Shown here one piece after another: positions 5,534 through 5,554 of a stretch of 5,554 bases of DNA (position 1 is the first letter of the stretch; every line of letters begins with the position of its first letter). Location of the stretch: assembly GCA_945637225.1 (NCBI GenBank), contig CALZDE010000147.1, positions 1 to 5,554 of the forward strand. The letters are read 5' to 3'. The notes below the pieces were generated by a model. It did no database searches, was not told where the DNA came from, and worked only from the letters and a program-made list of their open reading frames with translations. The position numbers were made by a program, and so were the translations under genes. Source of the stretch: an uncultured Selenomonadaceae bacterium (GTDB taxonomy: Bacteria; Bacillota; Negativicutes; Selenomonadales; Selenomonadaceae).

Positions 5534-5554
5534 ATATGTAACAAATAATGGGAG

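Overview
This is a low-to-moderate GC bacterial chromosome segment with tightly packed genes, all on the + strand. Strong GGAGG-type ribosome binding sites, TTG/GTG starts, AT-rich promoters and the protein sequences themselves suggest a Firmicute. An anaerobic, motile member of the Negativicutes is my best guess from general resemblance, but the window has no marker that settles this. I found no mobile elements, CRISPR arrays or broken genes.

Left part (about 50-1830): a putative three-gene unit with a promoter-like -10 box at its head. It holds cheB, a two-domain chemotaxis methylesterase starting at TTG 89; glnB, a P-II nitrogen signalling protein with an intact T-loop tyrosine; and a 106-residue acidic, tyrosine-rich protein that I do not recognise.

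Middle (about 1846-2033): a self-contained tRNA unit. It has a consensus -35/-10 promoter with a 17-bp spacer and extended -10, then tRNA-Lys(CUU) with encoded CCA, then a hairpin/T-run terminator.

Right part (about 2050-5471): surE, ahcY and mtaD in a row, closed by a long hairpin terminator. SurE removes phosphate from nucleoside monophosphates. AhcY is of the short archaeal/Thermotoga type. MtaD deaminates S-adenosylhomocysteine (SAH) and methylthioadenosine. Together they look like a module for clearing the by-products of SAM-dependent methylation. The ahcY-mtaD pairing, and a lysine in AhcY where the human enzyme has its N6-contacting glutamate, raise the possibility that recycling runs through S-inosylhomocysteine (SAH to SIH to inosine plus homocysteine) and not through adenosine. 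This is the most interesting hypothesis in the window; it is inference, not proof. The last 55 bases hold a probable promoter for a gene outside the window.
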